From Cudoniella acicularis (lineage: Eukaryota > Ascomycota > Leotiomycetes > Helotiales > Helotiaceae), in the NCBI GenBank assembly GCA_013054445.1, contig JAAMPI010000008.1:39577-103576 (forward strand): a DNA stretch of 64,000 nt. Reading direction: 5' to 3'. This document shows positions 11,008-22,283 of the stretch, in pieces. The stretch's first letter is position 1. The number at the start of each line of letters is the position of its first letter. Position numbers and translations under genes: made by a program. Below the pieces are notes generated by a model. The model was not told where the DNA came from. It saw only the letters and a list, made by a program, of their open reading frames with translations, and searched no databases.

Positions 11008-11781
11008 CTACGGAATAGCTAATCTAGGAAGTTATTAATCTAGAAAACAATTTTATTACTTATAAGGCCCTTTCGAAAAAAGTGCCTAGTCTCTTATATA
11101 TGCCTTATATTATATATAAGCTATAATAGTTAGGAAATACGTTAGAGTAGCTATATAAATCCTTTAAGTTTATATTTTATTTTAGAGAAGATTAAACGAC
11201 CTATCCTTTTAATAGTATAATAGAGGAGAAAAGTACGGCTAAGACTTTAGTCAGAGATACTCTACCCTATAAGTCATTTATACGGATATTTTAGGTATTC
11301 TTTAAATATAACTCTTATATTAATAATTAAATATTTATCGTATTAAATTTATTATCTTTCCTCCTTACCTTAGGCTATATCCTCTCGCGCTCTATTAAAA
11401 CGAAAAGCCATACTCGAGTTTAATCGTACTACTAGTACGAATTAGTGATATAAAGACTTAATAGAAAACGACTTTCTTTATTTTGATTTCGCTTTATAAA
11501 GGTCTATACCTCCTAGAGTATTAGGCCCTCGCGATAAAGCACTAAAACATTTCTCGGGTCCTGACCACGTTATAGCTCCGTATCAAAACAACCCTAAGGT
11601 AGCTATAGACATTTTTATAGGATCGTCGGTAGAAGGGCAAAGGCGTAGGCTAAATATAATAGCCTCTAAGAACTATCGTCGGCGTAGAAGGACAGAGCGA
11701 TCGAGGGCAGACCAAGAGAGGCGTCGAGAAGAGGAACAAGGACAGGTAGATCATTCTCAAACAACCTAAAGACTGACCAAT

Positions 11782-13235
11782 TTGACAGGCATAACCAATT
11801 GCCTTAATGTTAACAGCTCGAATCCATCGGCTCTAATTACTCTTACAACTTCGACGGCATTCTCTTGCACTACTCAGCCTAGTTCTGCAGATACAGATAA
11901 GGTGAGCCAGGCCGGTGAAAAAAAGTCTAGGAAGGACGAAGGACCAGCAAAGATTGATATAGTATTTATACTCAACCCACCGACAGAGTCGACCGCTCCT
12001 TCAAGCATTAGCAAAGGCATACAACAGGTCGATTCACGCCCGTATCTCCAAGACCCAATTCAGCTCTACAATATGCATACAATCTCCGATTCGCCACAGC
12101 ACCACTCTCAATTTTGCCAGCACAGATGGGCGGCTCGTATTCAGCGGTTGACAACATTGAGGAAGATATTGAATGGCAATGGCAGGGTGTAGGACTCGCC
12201 GTTGTCCTGCTGGTACGCACCATACCCCCGTCGTAAATCAGGCCGCAATGAGGATTGTTGCGGGCATCGGAATCCTTACTTCATCCACAAGTCGGCTTCC
12301 CCCGCACCGCTGACCCCATCCAACTCGACTTCCACCTCGCAATAGAATACGTCAAGCGCTTTGAACTTCAAATCCCACGAGCGCATTAAGGCAAACGGGA
12401 CAAGATTACTTCCCTATTGTAGGCTTCCACCATCGACCATGGAGTACAATTATATGTCAAACCCAGCTATTAAGATTTGTCTCGAACAAATCGAGCCCGG
12501 CTCGACAGAGAAAGAGGTTCAAAACCTCTGGGAAAACACGATATGGACTACCTTCCCTGCTAGCGACCATTGGATGAATCAGACGAAATACAAACAAGGC
12601 GCTACCGAACCCGACAACAAAGTGATGAAAGTCATCCATTACAACGCCGGCTGGGCCCCTATCGACGTCTTGGTGGTCGAGCTCAAACGCCTTCGTGAGG
12701 ACATTTCTTTCAATGCCTTTAACGGAGTCGCCTGTAATTTGCTCGACGATCACATGGCTGAGTCGACTAATCCGGCTGGCACGACCCTTTTTGGAGCCGT
12801 CGGTATTGGGACTCACGTCCAGTTCTATCAGAGAAAACTCCCTCGCGGTAATTTAGAGACAAGACATCCGAAACCTCTCCATTTCGAAGCCGATGCGACA
12901 ACCATTCAAGAATATTTCAACCATTTCAAGCTGAATATCCCTCAGGCTCTAAGTGACGTCCCCGTCACTTCTAGCTCAGCGGGCCTATGTCAGGCTCCTC
13001 TGGCTCATCCGGGGCAGGGACATCGACAACCCTAGCTGGACCGTCACAGGCTGAATTTTCAGAGCGGTATTATTTTGTCGAAGAGGGAAATTACTTTCTT
13101 TATGACCAGGGACACCACATCCCTCAATCTTCTCGTCCAAAGGATGTGTGGGTTTGGAATGCGAATGGATGGAGCGATAGTGGTAGGACGAAGAAGTGGC
13201 GGCTTTGGGATGGGAAAAATGTATCGCATAAATGA
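11782..13235 (+). pseudogene. Fragmented gene with a PD-(D/E)XK-nuclease-like core
   Basis: The best part is 12,439-12,986. It contains APIDVLVVELKR, resembling the D...ExK signature of PD-(D/E)XK folds, followed by a helical stretch and LFGAVGIGTHVQFYQRKL. The frame then shifts and the protein continues at 12,987-13,235 with YYFVEEGNYFLYDQ and ends WNANGWSDSGRTKKWRLWDG plus a short basic tail. Upstream pieces at 11,782-12,234 (for example EEDIEWQWQGVGLAVVLLVR) lie in other frames. No GT-AG intron of normal length repairs the 12,987 shift, so I favour a pseudogene at the edge of the RIP island. The nuclease assignment is inference from motif and secondary-structure pattern, not a recognised family match. 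Confidence 0.4.
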
Positions 13236-13352
13236 GTCTGTGCTAGGATTGTGAGTAAAAGGGAGAGTGATGTTTGAATTATATAATAAAGAATAAGACT
13301 CTTGATACATTCTGCTTTAGCTCGAAAGAAGTGAATACACTCCATCTCCAAT

Positions 13353-16028
13353 TTATTGATAACTACACTGTACTCGGTCAAAGATAGCGTTAAAGTCCCA
13401 AAGAACCTCTGTTATTCCACGCTTGCCCTGATCCAAACCTGCAAGTTCCTGTGTGCAAACTCCTTTTCTCCAGGTAATTCTCATTAGGTTTGTCACCACA
13501 GTTATACCTTCGACCTGCGACAGGGGCCGCGCCATTAGCTTGTATCTAGGTTTGATCGTTGTAACCTCTAAGCCTAAAATCTGCTCGTCTTCCCCAAGAT
13601 TGTAAGTCTCACCAAGCCCTGTCCATTGGCCAAGTAAGTCAGGATGACTTCTGTCGTGGTTTGAGCGAAAGAGGAGGCCAGTAACCTGGTCAGCGCGCCG
13701 GTACTTTGACATGACCGGGTTAATAGACGCTTGAACTGACTGATACTTCTTCTCTAGTAGTAGCCGAGATTGCTGCTGGCCAAGATTCCTAATGCCGCCG
13801 AGGGGCATCTCTCGGGGTCGGCTTTCAGCATATGAGATAGACGTATAGTCGTTTGGGGGTAACCAGGGTGACGTGGAAAAGACTGCTCTAGTTGTTGCTA
13901 TAACCCCAAAGCATTTCAACTGTTTAGACGATTCCTGTGACTAAGTTCAGCTACTTTTTATCTTCATTAAGGACATATAAAGGCTAACGAACCACAAAAC
14001 AGCCGCAGAACCCAATAATATACCCACTATTTAAGGCCTTATAATCAGCGCACTCTAACGATATATTTGAATTCACCGGTAATTGAGGGAAGAAGTCGCT
14101 TGTCCTATGGAGGTTCGTGGTAAACTATAGGGTTGGGTTAGAGCACATCCACATTACTATAAGGAAATAACTTGTTATAAAAACGACTAACTTGTAAATG
14201 ACAAACCAAAGAATCAATCTTATAGACTGTGACCTTGACTACTTGTTCTGCCCCATCTAAGAAAAAGGTTAATGAAGCAGCATCCTCGTCGACAGAACCC
14301 CACGTGCTTTCAAGGCCTGTATCGTAAATGAATTGAATGCTAGTGATACCAGCACAGTATCCTAGAGGGCTATATACTTTAATCGCGATGAGCAGCCCGT
14401 TCTCCGGTTTAATACAAATAGTTGAAGCTGGAGCGAATGACTCCCTCTGCAATCCGTATAAAGCAGCAATATCACCCTTGCACATAGACGGAGTGGATAA
14501 AGGGTAAGGAGGTGTCCAGAGGATATAGTCGAGACTTTCGTGTTCAGGGATCTCGATACAAATCCTCACGATCCGTATAGACTAGTAAAAGGATGTCAGA
14601 TGTGTTATATCAAAGCGAAAATATCAATAAGGTACGGCCTACATCAAGGCCAAGACAAACCCCCTTGAGGTTTTCTAACGCCCATCTAGCTACCGCGAGC
14701 TTCTTTCCGTGGCGAGATGCAGAACCGTCAAGGAACTGCTGGGGATATACGTCAAGTGTAATTGCCTCAAACCCTAATGGGCTGGAAACCAACCATAAAA
14801 ATTTGGGAGAAAGCATAGAATCGACGTGAGCTCTGCGTCTACCCATAACATAACCCGCATCAACAGATTCCCCATCATTGAATGTAAACGTGAGGCCCGA
14901 AATCAATCTCCGATTTGAGATAAGGACATGAGATGGTGTTATCGTACGAAGTTGAGATAAAGACCTATTGCCAAAAGGCATATATATCTGCGTCAACTCT
15001 TGACAACCTTCAAAGTCATATTTTAAGGCCAAGCAACTCGCAACAGGGCCCCGTATCTGGCCTAGTAGCAATGTGACAATATCACCATGCAGGACACGGT
15101 CAGGCTCCTCGATAGCACATACTAGGGCGATTAAATCGGCCCCAAGTTTCCAGATTCTCTTTCGATTCCGTAGGTTCATCTCGTTTGAGCCTTTTCTTAA
15201 TTCAGATTTAACTGTGAAGAACCAATCTGTCCAAGAATATGACAATGGGCGGATTGATCGCGCGAAAGAAGTCTCGCCGTGAGCCCAGAACCTGGACTCC
15301 CAGAAGGAAGATGGTAGGTTGCGAGTGTCTCCGCTATATCGTCTGTAGAGCCTCGCACTAGCCTTTAGCAGATGATCGACATCGCGAAAGTCAAGGTTGC
15401 ACATAACTGACTCGAGGATCTCGGGTGGAAGTGATAGGAGTCCAGAATGGATAGGACAATCGTTAATGACATGAGGATTGCGACAATATATATAGGCCAT
15501 TGATCCAATTACCGCGATAGCTATAGTTAGGCCGGAAATTTTTCTCTGATAGTACCAAGATTTTAATGAGTATATAATACCCGTACTGGAAACGAAGATT
15601 GGTATTGCGCCCTTCCTTCTCATCATTAGCCAAGATGAGCAAGATGAAAGAAGTCCAAAAGGCTTTTGCCGCCGTTTCCGAACCCCTTCCTCTTGGAAGC
15701 TGAAATGGAAAGGGTCCGCCAAAATGGCCAGGTCTGCCTTATTGGCAGCTATGATGTCCTCCTCACCCGAACAAGAATCCAAAATGTCCTCGAAATAGTA
15801 GTCGTGGCCCCATCTCAGAGAACGGCTATTTCTGTCGTAATGGAAACTCTCGAAGATGTTGAATAAGGTTTCGACATTGTTATTGAGAAGCTTTTCACTA
15901 TCGTTGTCTTGAAGCAAGGTCCAGCAAGCGGCGTGAAATGGGTAGCAGAAGTCGTCTGTCTCCGTTGGACTACGGCGATAGCAAAATCGTTTGAATCCAT
16001 GCAGAGGTATAGGTAGGTTGAAAGGCAT
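13353..16028 (-). CDS. F-box domain protein, four exons
   Basis: Exons 16,028-14,643, 14,581-14,192, 14,124-13,993 and 13,919-13,353 join in frame to 824 residues; the introns are 61, 67 and 73 nt with GT-AG ends. The N-terminus has the fungal motif YPFHAACWTLL (residues 29-39) and RWGHDYYFE. The F-box begins LLSLPPEILESVMCNLDF near residue 197; in known proteins it binds Skp1 in an SCF ubiquitin ligase. Later segments, including SFWESRFWAHGE and the repeated I-x-GL-x-F/V pattern, match the large fungal F-box family with a beta-rich C-terminal region that presumably recognises substrate. Residues 113-192, with hydrophobic 151-182, look unlike the family and may include an unspliced intron. 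Gene continuity across the three introns is my reconstruction. Confidence 0.75.
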
Positions 16029-16784
16029 CGTATCATTATCGATATAGCCTATGTCGCTAAGAGTTGGTTTGGATCCAACCCGACATACTATATTGAGTCT
16101 AACGTTACTCTCTCAACTTTTTTGCTGGTAGAATAACTTACATGCGCGTATGTCTTTGCACCATTGAGGGAAATCGCTGTCGTCAGCGGCTAAGAGCAGA
16201 CCACAGATACAGCAAGAGTCGTCCATAGACCGCATTATTAACAAGGAAATGTTCTTGTCCGGGGGTGTAGAATTCTAAAGAGCGAGTGAAAATGTGAGAA
16301 GTGCACTGGGAAACGAGCGGGCCGGATCAATATTCAACCGATTACGTAAAGCACTTGTGGCCTGAGGATTAACCCATCTGCGCAGCAGTACCAGTTGACA
16401 GGCAAAATACCTCGGCTTGCTACAGTAACTAATCATTATCGTATTATAATTAAAAGTGGCCGCCAACAGCGGAAGATGAAGCCTTTTGAGTCCGGAGGGC
16501 TAGCATTTTGCAATAACGATTTGTCGACGAATAACGTGATCTTTGATCCCGAGACGTTGAAGGTGATGCTATAATTGACTGGGAGTATGCGAGTTCACGT
16601 GATTACGGTTGCCCAGACAAACTGGTTCTGGTAGAAACGATTCAAAACCGCTAATAGAAACTATACACCTCAAAATCTCTGCTCACACGTTGTGGTCGTG
16701 ATTTCCTCCTACGCACCGCAGCCTGCATTGTCTATCGTCATGGGTGCTGCCTCCGAACTGGACACAATCCATGTGAACCAGATC
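16029..16784. other. Intergenic, no recognised gene
   Basis: Upstream of the F-box gene. The minus-strand open frame at 16,275-16,466 shows no family features. Nothing further is recognised. Confidence 0.5.
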
Positions 16785-16849
16785 AACGAAGGGCTTGGCG
16801 CCTTCCGCTGCGATGTGCATTCGAAATTGCGCGAAACAAGCTAGGGGAC

Positions 16850-17071
16850 ATGGATAAAAACGGGTTTGAAGACATCGTTGCGGAATTTGCGCTACAGTTC
16901 GAGAGCCAAAAGCAGTTGGCTTGTGAGCTCCGATCTACTCTCTTTTCGATCAAGGACGGGGCAATCTTTACAGGAACGTTCCGCGACAACGATATAATGT
17001 ACGATGGGATAATAGGTGCATTCAGCAGAGCGATAGACCGCCTGAGGAAAGAGGAACAAGCAATTGCATAA
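16850..17071 (+). CDS. Small hypothetical protein, duplicate copy 1
   Basis: A 73-residue frame rich in helix-forming residues: FALQFESQKQLACELRSTLF, then FTGTFRDNDIMYDGIIGAF. The paralogous frame at 17,309 keeps the same core, which supports past coding function. A longer frame starting MGAASELDTIHVNQINEGLG at 16,741 stops at about 16,841, just before this one, so this may be the remnant of a longer gene. I do not recognise the family. Confidence 0.35.
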   Translation: MDKNGFEDIVAEFALQFESQKQLACELRSTLFSIKDGAIFTGTFRDNDIMYDGIIGAFSRAIDRLRKEEQAIA

Positions 17072-17308
17072 CCGTGGCTAGGCCTGGTCATCAGCATTGG
17101 GAGGGCGGATTCTTTTTCTTTTTGGGCACAAAGGGTCTGGAAAACTGTACGATACAACGATACCGGGGATACCTAATGAACGCGCGACTTATTGTATAAT
17201 CTACGAATTGTTTCCGATAAAGACGTTCCACCTCTTGTCTCCATCCGATGTCAACCTCTCCATTTTCTCTAATGCGCAACTTATTATATAATACATCAGC
17301 TGTTTCCG

Positions 17309-17668
17309 ATGAAGGCTTTGCGCCTCACACCTCCTTCCGATGACCTAATGAATCTCTGTTCTGAAATCATGCCTAACCCTGCCCAGAAGTTCGAGAACCT
17401 CAAGCAGTTGGCTCGTGAGCTCCGATCCGCTCTCTTTCCAATTAGGGATGGGGACATCTTTACAGGAACCTTCCACAACAACGATATAATGTACGATGGG
17501 ATGATCAAGGCGTTCGACAGGGCAATAACCTCTTTGAAAAGGAGGAACAGGCAAGTGCATAGGCAGGANGAGGACTGGGAATCAGCATTGTTTGGGAAGG
17601 AGGGGGGGGATTTATTTTTGCAAAGGGTCTGGGGAAAACTGTACAATACAATAATACCAGGATGCTAA
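17309..17668 (+). CDS. Small hypothetical protein, duplicate copy 2
   Basis: A 119-residue frame paralogous to the one at 16,850. It shares KQLARELRSALFPIRDGDIF and NDIMYDGMIKAFDRAI. It contains an ambiguous base (N near 17,570), so the frame after residue about 87 is uncertain. No known domain is recognised; a predicted helical bundle is all that can be said. Confidence 0.35.
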   Translation: MKALRLTPPSDDLMNLCSEIMPNPAQKFENLKQLARELRSALFPIRDGDIFTGTFHNNDIMYDGMIKAFDRAITSLKRRNRQVHRQXEDWESALFGKEGGDLFLQRVWGKLYNTIIPGC

Positions 17669-17690
17669 TGAATGCGCGCTGCGGTGCTTT

Positions 17691-18729
17691 TCATCAGAAT
17701 GTTCCACGAGGTTCCAAACATAGCGCAGGCTTTCCCCGTGATTTGTTGAAATCTGGAATGGCATGATATTGGTGAATACCGGCCTTTGCATAAACGGCTG
17801 ATGTAGAATAGTGCAGAGAGCATTTTAACATTCTACTCCAAGTATCACCAGTCTAAAATTGCCTTTGAAACTATGAGACATAATTTTTCTTCGTTCATAA
17901 AATATTGTTCAAAAATAATTTCTATTAGAATAAGTGGTAATGAGATGTGGAGGTATGCTCTTCGTCATGTAGAGATCAAATGGTGGCGTTCTAGCGCTAG
18001 GCGGAGGTTCTAATATTGATGCAACTAATGGGGGGGGCTGGCCAACTCGTCAACAAGTGGATTCCATGCTTTTACCCCTAATTTGGTGGATCATTACATA
18101 GCCAAATTTCCTGTCCAGTATTTCTTGCATGTGAACTTTGACAAACCTGTGAAATCCTAGTACTGCTCATAGATCTGGCCAGAGAGGGTGGCGGAGCACT
18201 TGCACAGCCCCACTACCAAGACCCCCGGTCATTTCCAAACCTCTGCTTCTTCTCTCTTTTATATCACTTGAAACGTCTCCCTCAACAAAATCATCTCAAA
18301 GTGGTCGTCAAGCGTCAAATAAATAAGCCATAAATGTTCCAGAGTCCACAAAATGTTGAGAATTGGTCCGTGGAGCGACACAAGTGTCTTACCCTCACGA
18401 TCTAGAGGACGACCGACCAACCATCAATGCCCCTATGCGAAATTATTTTATTTCCTAACCTATATATAGTTGGCTAATGATATCTGAGCGCGAGTAATAA
18501 GATCCCCCTGAATTAGCCTCCGTTAGAGTTGCTGTCTAGTGATGGCAGCTTACACTTCGAGCCAGGTTACCTGTTTAAGCACAACCTCTCACCTCTCAAT
18601 TTCAGAAGACGCGATACACCATCGGGTTCTCGGGATTCTCCAGAAGTTCTTAGAGACACTTGAACCATCCCGAATCTATTCCATCTTGTTATAGCCAACG
18701 ATCCAAATCATCTCGACCGCGGCGTGTAT
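17691..18729. other. Intergenic, no recognised gene
   Basis: Moderately AT-rich with no convincing frame on either strand. I see no repeats shared with the rest of the window. Confidence 0.5.
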
Positions 18730-19257
18730 TCACTTTTGTTCCTTCGTTCCAAATATTGTCTTGACCGTTTTGGTCGCTGTCGTCTTGGCCGTTTTGGCTA
18801 GTGGTTTGAACAACCAGTCGCCCGAGTGCCTCCCACAGTCGGTGTACACATTCGTAAGGCTCGGGTGCGAGCTGGAGTGCCTCTTCAAGATGGGCCTAAT
18901 TGTCTCGTTGTCGTTATCGGATTCATTGTCCTTATCGTATTCATTGTCATCCTCGTTGGCTGTGCCAGCTTTCGTTGACTGTTGAGAATCGCGATTCCCA
19001 TCTGCAACGTTTTCGGAAAGCCCGAAAGAAGAAATGTGAGAATAAGCCAACAGCCGCGATGACTCCGAGGACGTTCGATTGTGAGATGTCTTGGGCGTCT
19101 TTGAACCCTGAGGTTGATCGTTCGTTTCTTTGCTTGAGCCCTCGATGGGGCCAGATGGGTAGGAGCCCGAAGCACCTGTGTCCTTGGACATTGGAGGATT
19201 CCCTTTGACGGGTGTTTTAGAGCCTGTCGACGATGCGGACGATGTCATCTCCTTCAA
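18730..19257 (-). CDS. Low-complexity hypothetical protein with conserved-looking C-terminus
   Basis: A 175-residue frame. Residues 1-100 are Ser/Thr/Pro/Gly-rich and probably disordered. An acidic Asn/Asp/Glu stretch (about 101-118) follows, and then a tail, SLTNVYTDCGRHSGDWLFKP, with a run of KTAKTT-like basic repeats. The CGRHS-x-WLF type motif occurs in small uncharacterised fungal proteins (from memory, unverified). No signal peptide or membrane segment is present. Composition is compatible with a regulatory or chromatin-associated protein, but I assign no function. Confidence 0.55.
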   Translation of the reverse strand: MKEMTSSASSTGSKTPVKGNPPMSKDTGASGSYPSGPIEGSSKETNDQPQGSKTPKTSHNRTSSESSRLLAYSHISSFGLSENVADGNRDSQQSTKAGTANEDDNEYDKDNESDNDNETIRPILKRHSSSHPSLTNVYTDCGRHSGDWLFKPLAKTAKTTATKTVKTIFGTKEQK

Positions 19258-19971
19258 ATACTAGGGAGAGAGTTCCAGATCATGTCTGGTCACCAAAGAC
19301 GAAGATTTATCCTCGAGGACACAAGGCGCATTGATTGCGAGCAATTTGTTCACGACTCCGTGTGCGATAGATAGGGGGCAGAGAGCGACACCCGAAATAG
19401 CTCAACTAACCCTAACGAGTGATATTCGCTTGACGAATCATTCGGTACTCTTGCCCGCAATGACCAGGCAGCAACCGAAAGTGAAGGGAATGGCCCAATA
19501 CCACCCCTTCAAGGGCCTTGGCGGAATCGGAGGAAACGCTCAGTTAGTATGTGGTAGCTATGTCTAGAGAGGGAGGATGGAGAGATCAGGTGCTTTTCTT
19601 GATAATAAGGCCCGTCTTGACGCAATTACCTCAGGTGCCATTGGATATGGTCAACTTCTCTTGATCTCGCTTCTGCATCGAGGACCCTGGAAAATGTTTC
19701 CACATGCCGTCTGATCATCAAGCAACATCGGATAAGCCACAGATCTCGCCGGGAAAAACTGTACAGATATATACCAACACCAGGCGTTAAAAACTGCGGC
19801 TTCTTTCTACTGATAATTTCTGATGCACGATCGAAACTTGCCCGGCTCTCGTACTCATCCCTGAGTTTGAAATATGCTAAGGAAATGAAAAGATAAATTA
19901 CACCACAGGTAAGACGTCCTCTTTAGAGGGACTGTAGCGTTCATTCTAAAAATACGCGGTGCGCTAACGTA
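19258..19971. other. Intergenic, no recognised gene
   Basis: Between the low-complexity gene and the Tc1-like element. The plus-strand frame 19,331-19,567 shows no features. Nothing else is seen. Confidence 0.5.
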
Positions 19972-21469
19972 AGAGTAGAGGCTATTACTCTACGCCTACT
20001 TAAGCGAGAACTATAAAAATAACCCCCTTACTTTTAAAACTCACTAAAATTATAATTTATATTATTTTATACTAAAGTTTAGAATATAAATTAATTAATA
20101 GTAGTTAATCTTTATACTTTATTTATATCTTTAAATTTATAAGTTAATTATTTTATATAATATTAAAAGTCACGTAGATCTATCTAATCTTAAAACTTTT
20201 AAAGCTATCTATATATATCTTTCCTATTTTTTATTATATATAATAATTTCTTTAGCTCTTCTATCTAATACTAAACCTTCTTAATTAGGTTTAAATCTAG
20301 AGAAGAAGATAGCTAATAGAAGCTATAAATACTATATTATAGATATAGAAGCTAGATATACCTTATATAGACCTTTAAACTATCTTTTATAAAGATATAC
20401 TCTAGCTTAAGTTTTTTAAATAGTAGGAAAACTATAAGTTCTAGAACTTATTTAAGATAAGCCTTAGAATAAACACTCTTATATTTAGAAAGCTTCTTTA
20501 TAAAGACTAATTCTAACTTATAATCCTATCTAATAGCTCTTTAAATCATAACTAAAAACCTCTCTAACCTATATATTAACTATATATAATTCGTATAGCG
20601 TTTTTTGTCTACCCTTTATATAACCTAGATCCTTCTACTCTTCCTAACCTTAAATATAGCTTTGTCTAACTAAATCACCTTCTACTAGTCGCCTCTAGTC
20701 TTACTATTATCCCTATATACTATATAGTCCGTTATTCCCTACTAGCGGTGTTCTAATACGAATCCTGATCTCTTCTTAGCTTACTAGCGTGATATATAGG
20801 GTCTTAGGTATATAATATAGCGGCGGAGTTCTCGACGGATAGTTCGAACAGAGGCCTCGACTCCTAGCTAGACTTTGACCTACGAAAATAACAGTTAGCA
20901 CGTCGACTAGTCTTTTACGATATAGCGAATATAGTAGTAGATTTCTCTTATAGATATTAAATAAGGCTTATAATTTTTTTTTATAATCACTAGTTTAATT
21001 CTTGTCTTAATATCGTCTAAATTAACTATTATAGTATACTAGTCTTATTAATAATTTCGTGTTATAAGAATCTATTATATTATAGTAGGGATGCTAGCAC
21101 TGGTGCTAGTGCTAGGTCACATGGTTCACAGACACGTGACCTAGACGAAGGAGGATAAAAGACGTGTTCTCGGGCAGCTTAGCTTCCTCTTCTCAAGTCA
21201 AATTAACGTCTATTTGAACTCCCTCCCTTTTGGGTTATATCTGTCCTTCTACAATATATATAAGCTCAAATTACTACGTGTATAGGAGTAGGCTAATCGC
21301 TATCCGGATTATCTCAAAGAGGGCTTAATAGGATTAAGTCTTACATCTTTGATATTAAGGGATTTGTATTAGCGGTTGATTTAAGGATAAATTATAAAAG
21401 AAAGGCATCAAAAAATCGACACGTCGACGCGTCTCGCTTAAGTAGGCGTAGAGTAATGGACCCTACTCT
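19972..21469 (-). mobile_element. RIP-degraded Tc1/mariner-like DNA transposon
   Basis: The 38-bp inverted terminal repeats at 19,972-20,009 and 21,432-21,469 match at 35 of 38 positions (both begin AGAGTAG and share ATTACTCTACGCCTACTTAAGC). Each end abuts TA, the Tc1/mariner target duplication. The 1,498-bp interior is AT-rich. On the minus strand near 20,585-20,690 the remnant AIFKVRKSRRI and KKRY resembles the 'SDEA.F..GKSRR.WV.R.P.E.Y' block around the second catalytic aspartate of Tc1 transposases. Frameshifts and stops make it inactive. Confidence 0.85.
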
Positions 21470-21631
21470 TATAACTGTTTCAGATGGCGCGGAGATACGC
21501 GCCCTGGCAATGAGTGCACGCACATGCCTAACTTGGTCATTTGTGTCATGTTCAGCGAGGATTTCGATCCGGTCTTCTGCAAATAATCGTGATTCGGCCC
21601 TGGTTTCCATGTTATTGGTAGAGTGACTCAT

Positions 21632-22283
21632 TTAAAAATGAGGCATTAATGGACTGCAAGCCTGCGCACGAAATATACAATAGGAGATAACCCCTTTATA
21701 ACAAAGAGGAGAACAAAAATTAAGATCCTTCTTCCGGCTCTTATAATTACAGGTTCAGAAGGGCTTTCGTTACGCTACAGCCAAACTTGTTGGACGGAGT
21801 TGCTTTCACGCATTGTAGTCCTAGTACTTCTGAAAAAGATAAGATGTCCAAATATATGTAACAGAGACGTTCATACCCGAGTAGAGCTTTCTATCCTATG
21901 CTCGAAATAATGCTGATCAAGACGCCAGAAATATAAAATTGCATCAACTCCCCGAAGCATATCATCACTGAGTATGTTTTGAGGCCTTGCCCAGATGTAG
22001 GAACGGATAAATGTAAGGGTACCAAAGACAATTACTTGGCCCAAAGTACTGTCAGCGGAGAAATTTGTCCTAGATGCTGAGCCTTAGTATGCTTGAATAT
22101 TGGTTTGCTTGATGTCGTTCGCTAACACTCTCGGAGAAACTGATGGGATAGAAAGACACAATTTAGTCTCCATTCTGGTGGATGAGGGTGTCCAATCATG
22201 GACCTGGAGTCTGAAATGTGTTCCTCTTGGAGTTAGGGCCTGAAAGGTGTTGTCCTTGATTCTCATTTCGAGAAGAGATATGA
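21632..22283. other. 3' flank of the kinase pseudogene
   Basis: A minus-strand frame (22,084-22,311) contains LEMRIKDNTFQALTPRG and could be a decayed downstream exon of the kinase-like gene or a neighbour. It is not strong enough to call. The rest shows nothing. Confidence 0.4.

Larger units (their letters stand above)
8800..11780. repeat. AT-rich RIP-like island of retrotransposon debris
   Basis: Composition shifts abruptly to TA-dominated sequence with almost no open frame on either strand. It is broken only by the less degraded LTR segments listed separately. Abundant TpA and scarce CpA/TpG are what repeat-induced point mutation leaves behind (established for Pezizomycotina). No readable gag or pol domain survives at 9,545-10,590 or 11,010-11,780, so the element class rests on the LTRs. 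Confidence 0.75.
16785..17690 (+). repeat. Diverged tandem duplication of a small gene fragment
   Basis: A unit of roughly 400-490 bp occurs twice, with a partial third copy of its head between them. The segments around 16,895-17,045 and 17,388-17,535 are clearly homologous (both encode an FTGTF...NDIMYDG core). Both are followed by similar sequence containing AAAGGGTCTGG and GTAC(G/A)ATACAA. The head of the unit recurs near 17,200-17,260 and 17,290-17,340. Divergence indicates an old duplication. Confidence 0.8.

Noticed and set aside
8800..11780. AT-rich block as a centromere or mitochondrial insertion
   Set aside because: LTR termini and transition-type decay explain it, and there is no mitochondrial gene content.
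21392..21631. 79-codon minus-strand frame that looks coding
   Set aside because: Its C-terminal third is transcribed from the inverted repeat of the Tc1-like element, and no family is recognisable.
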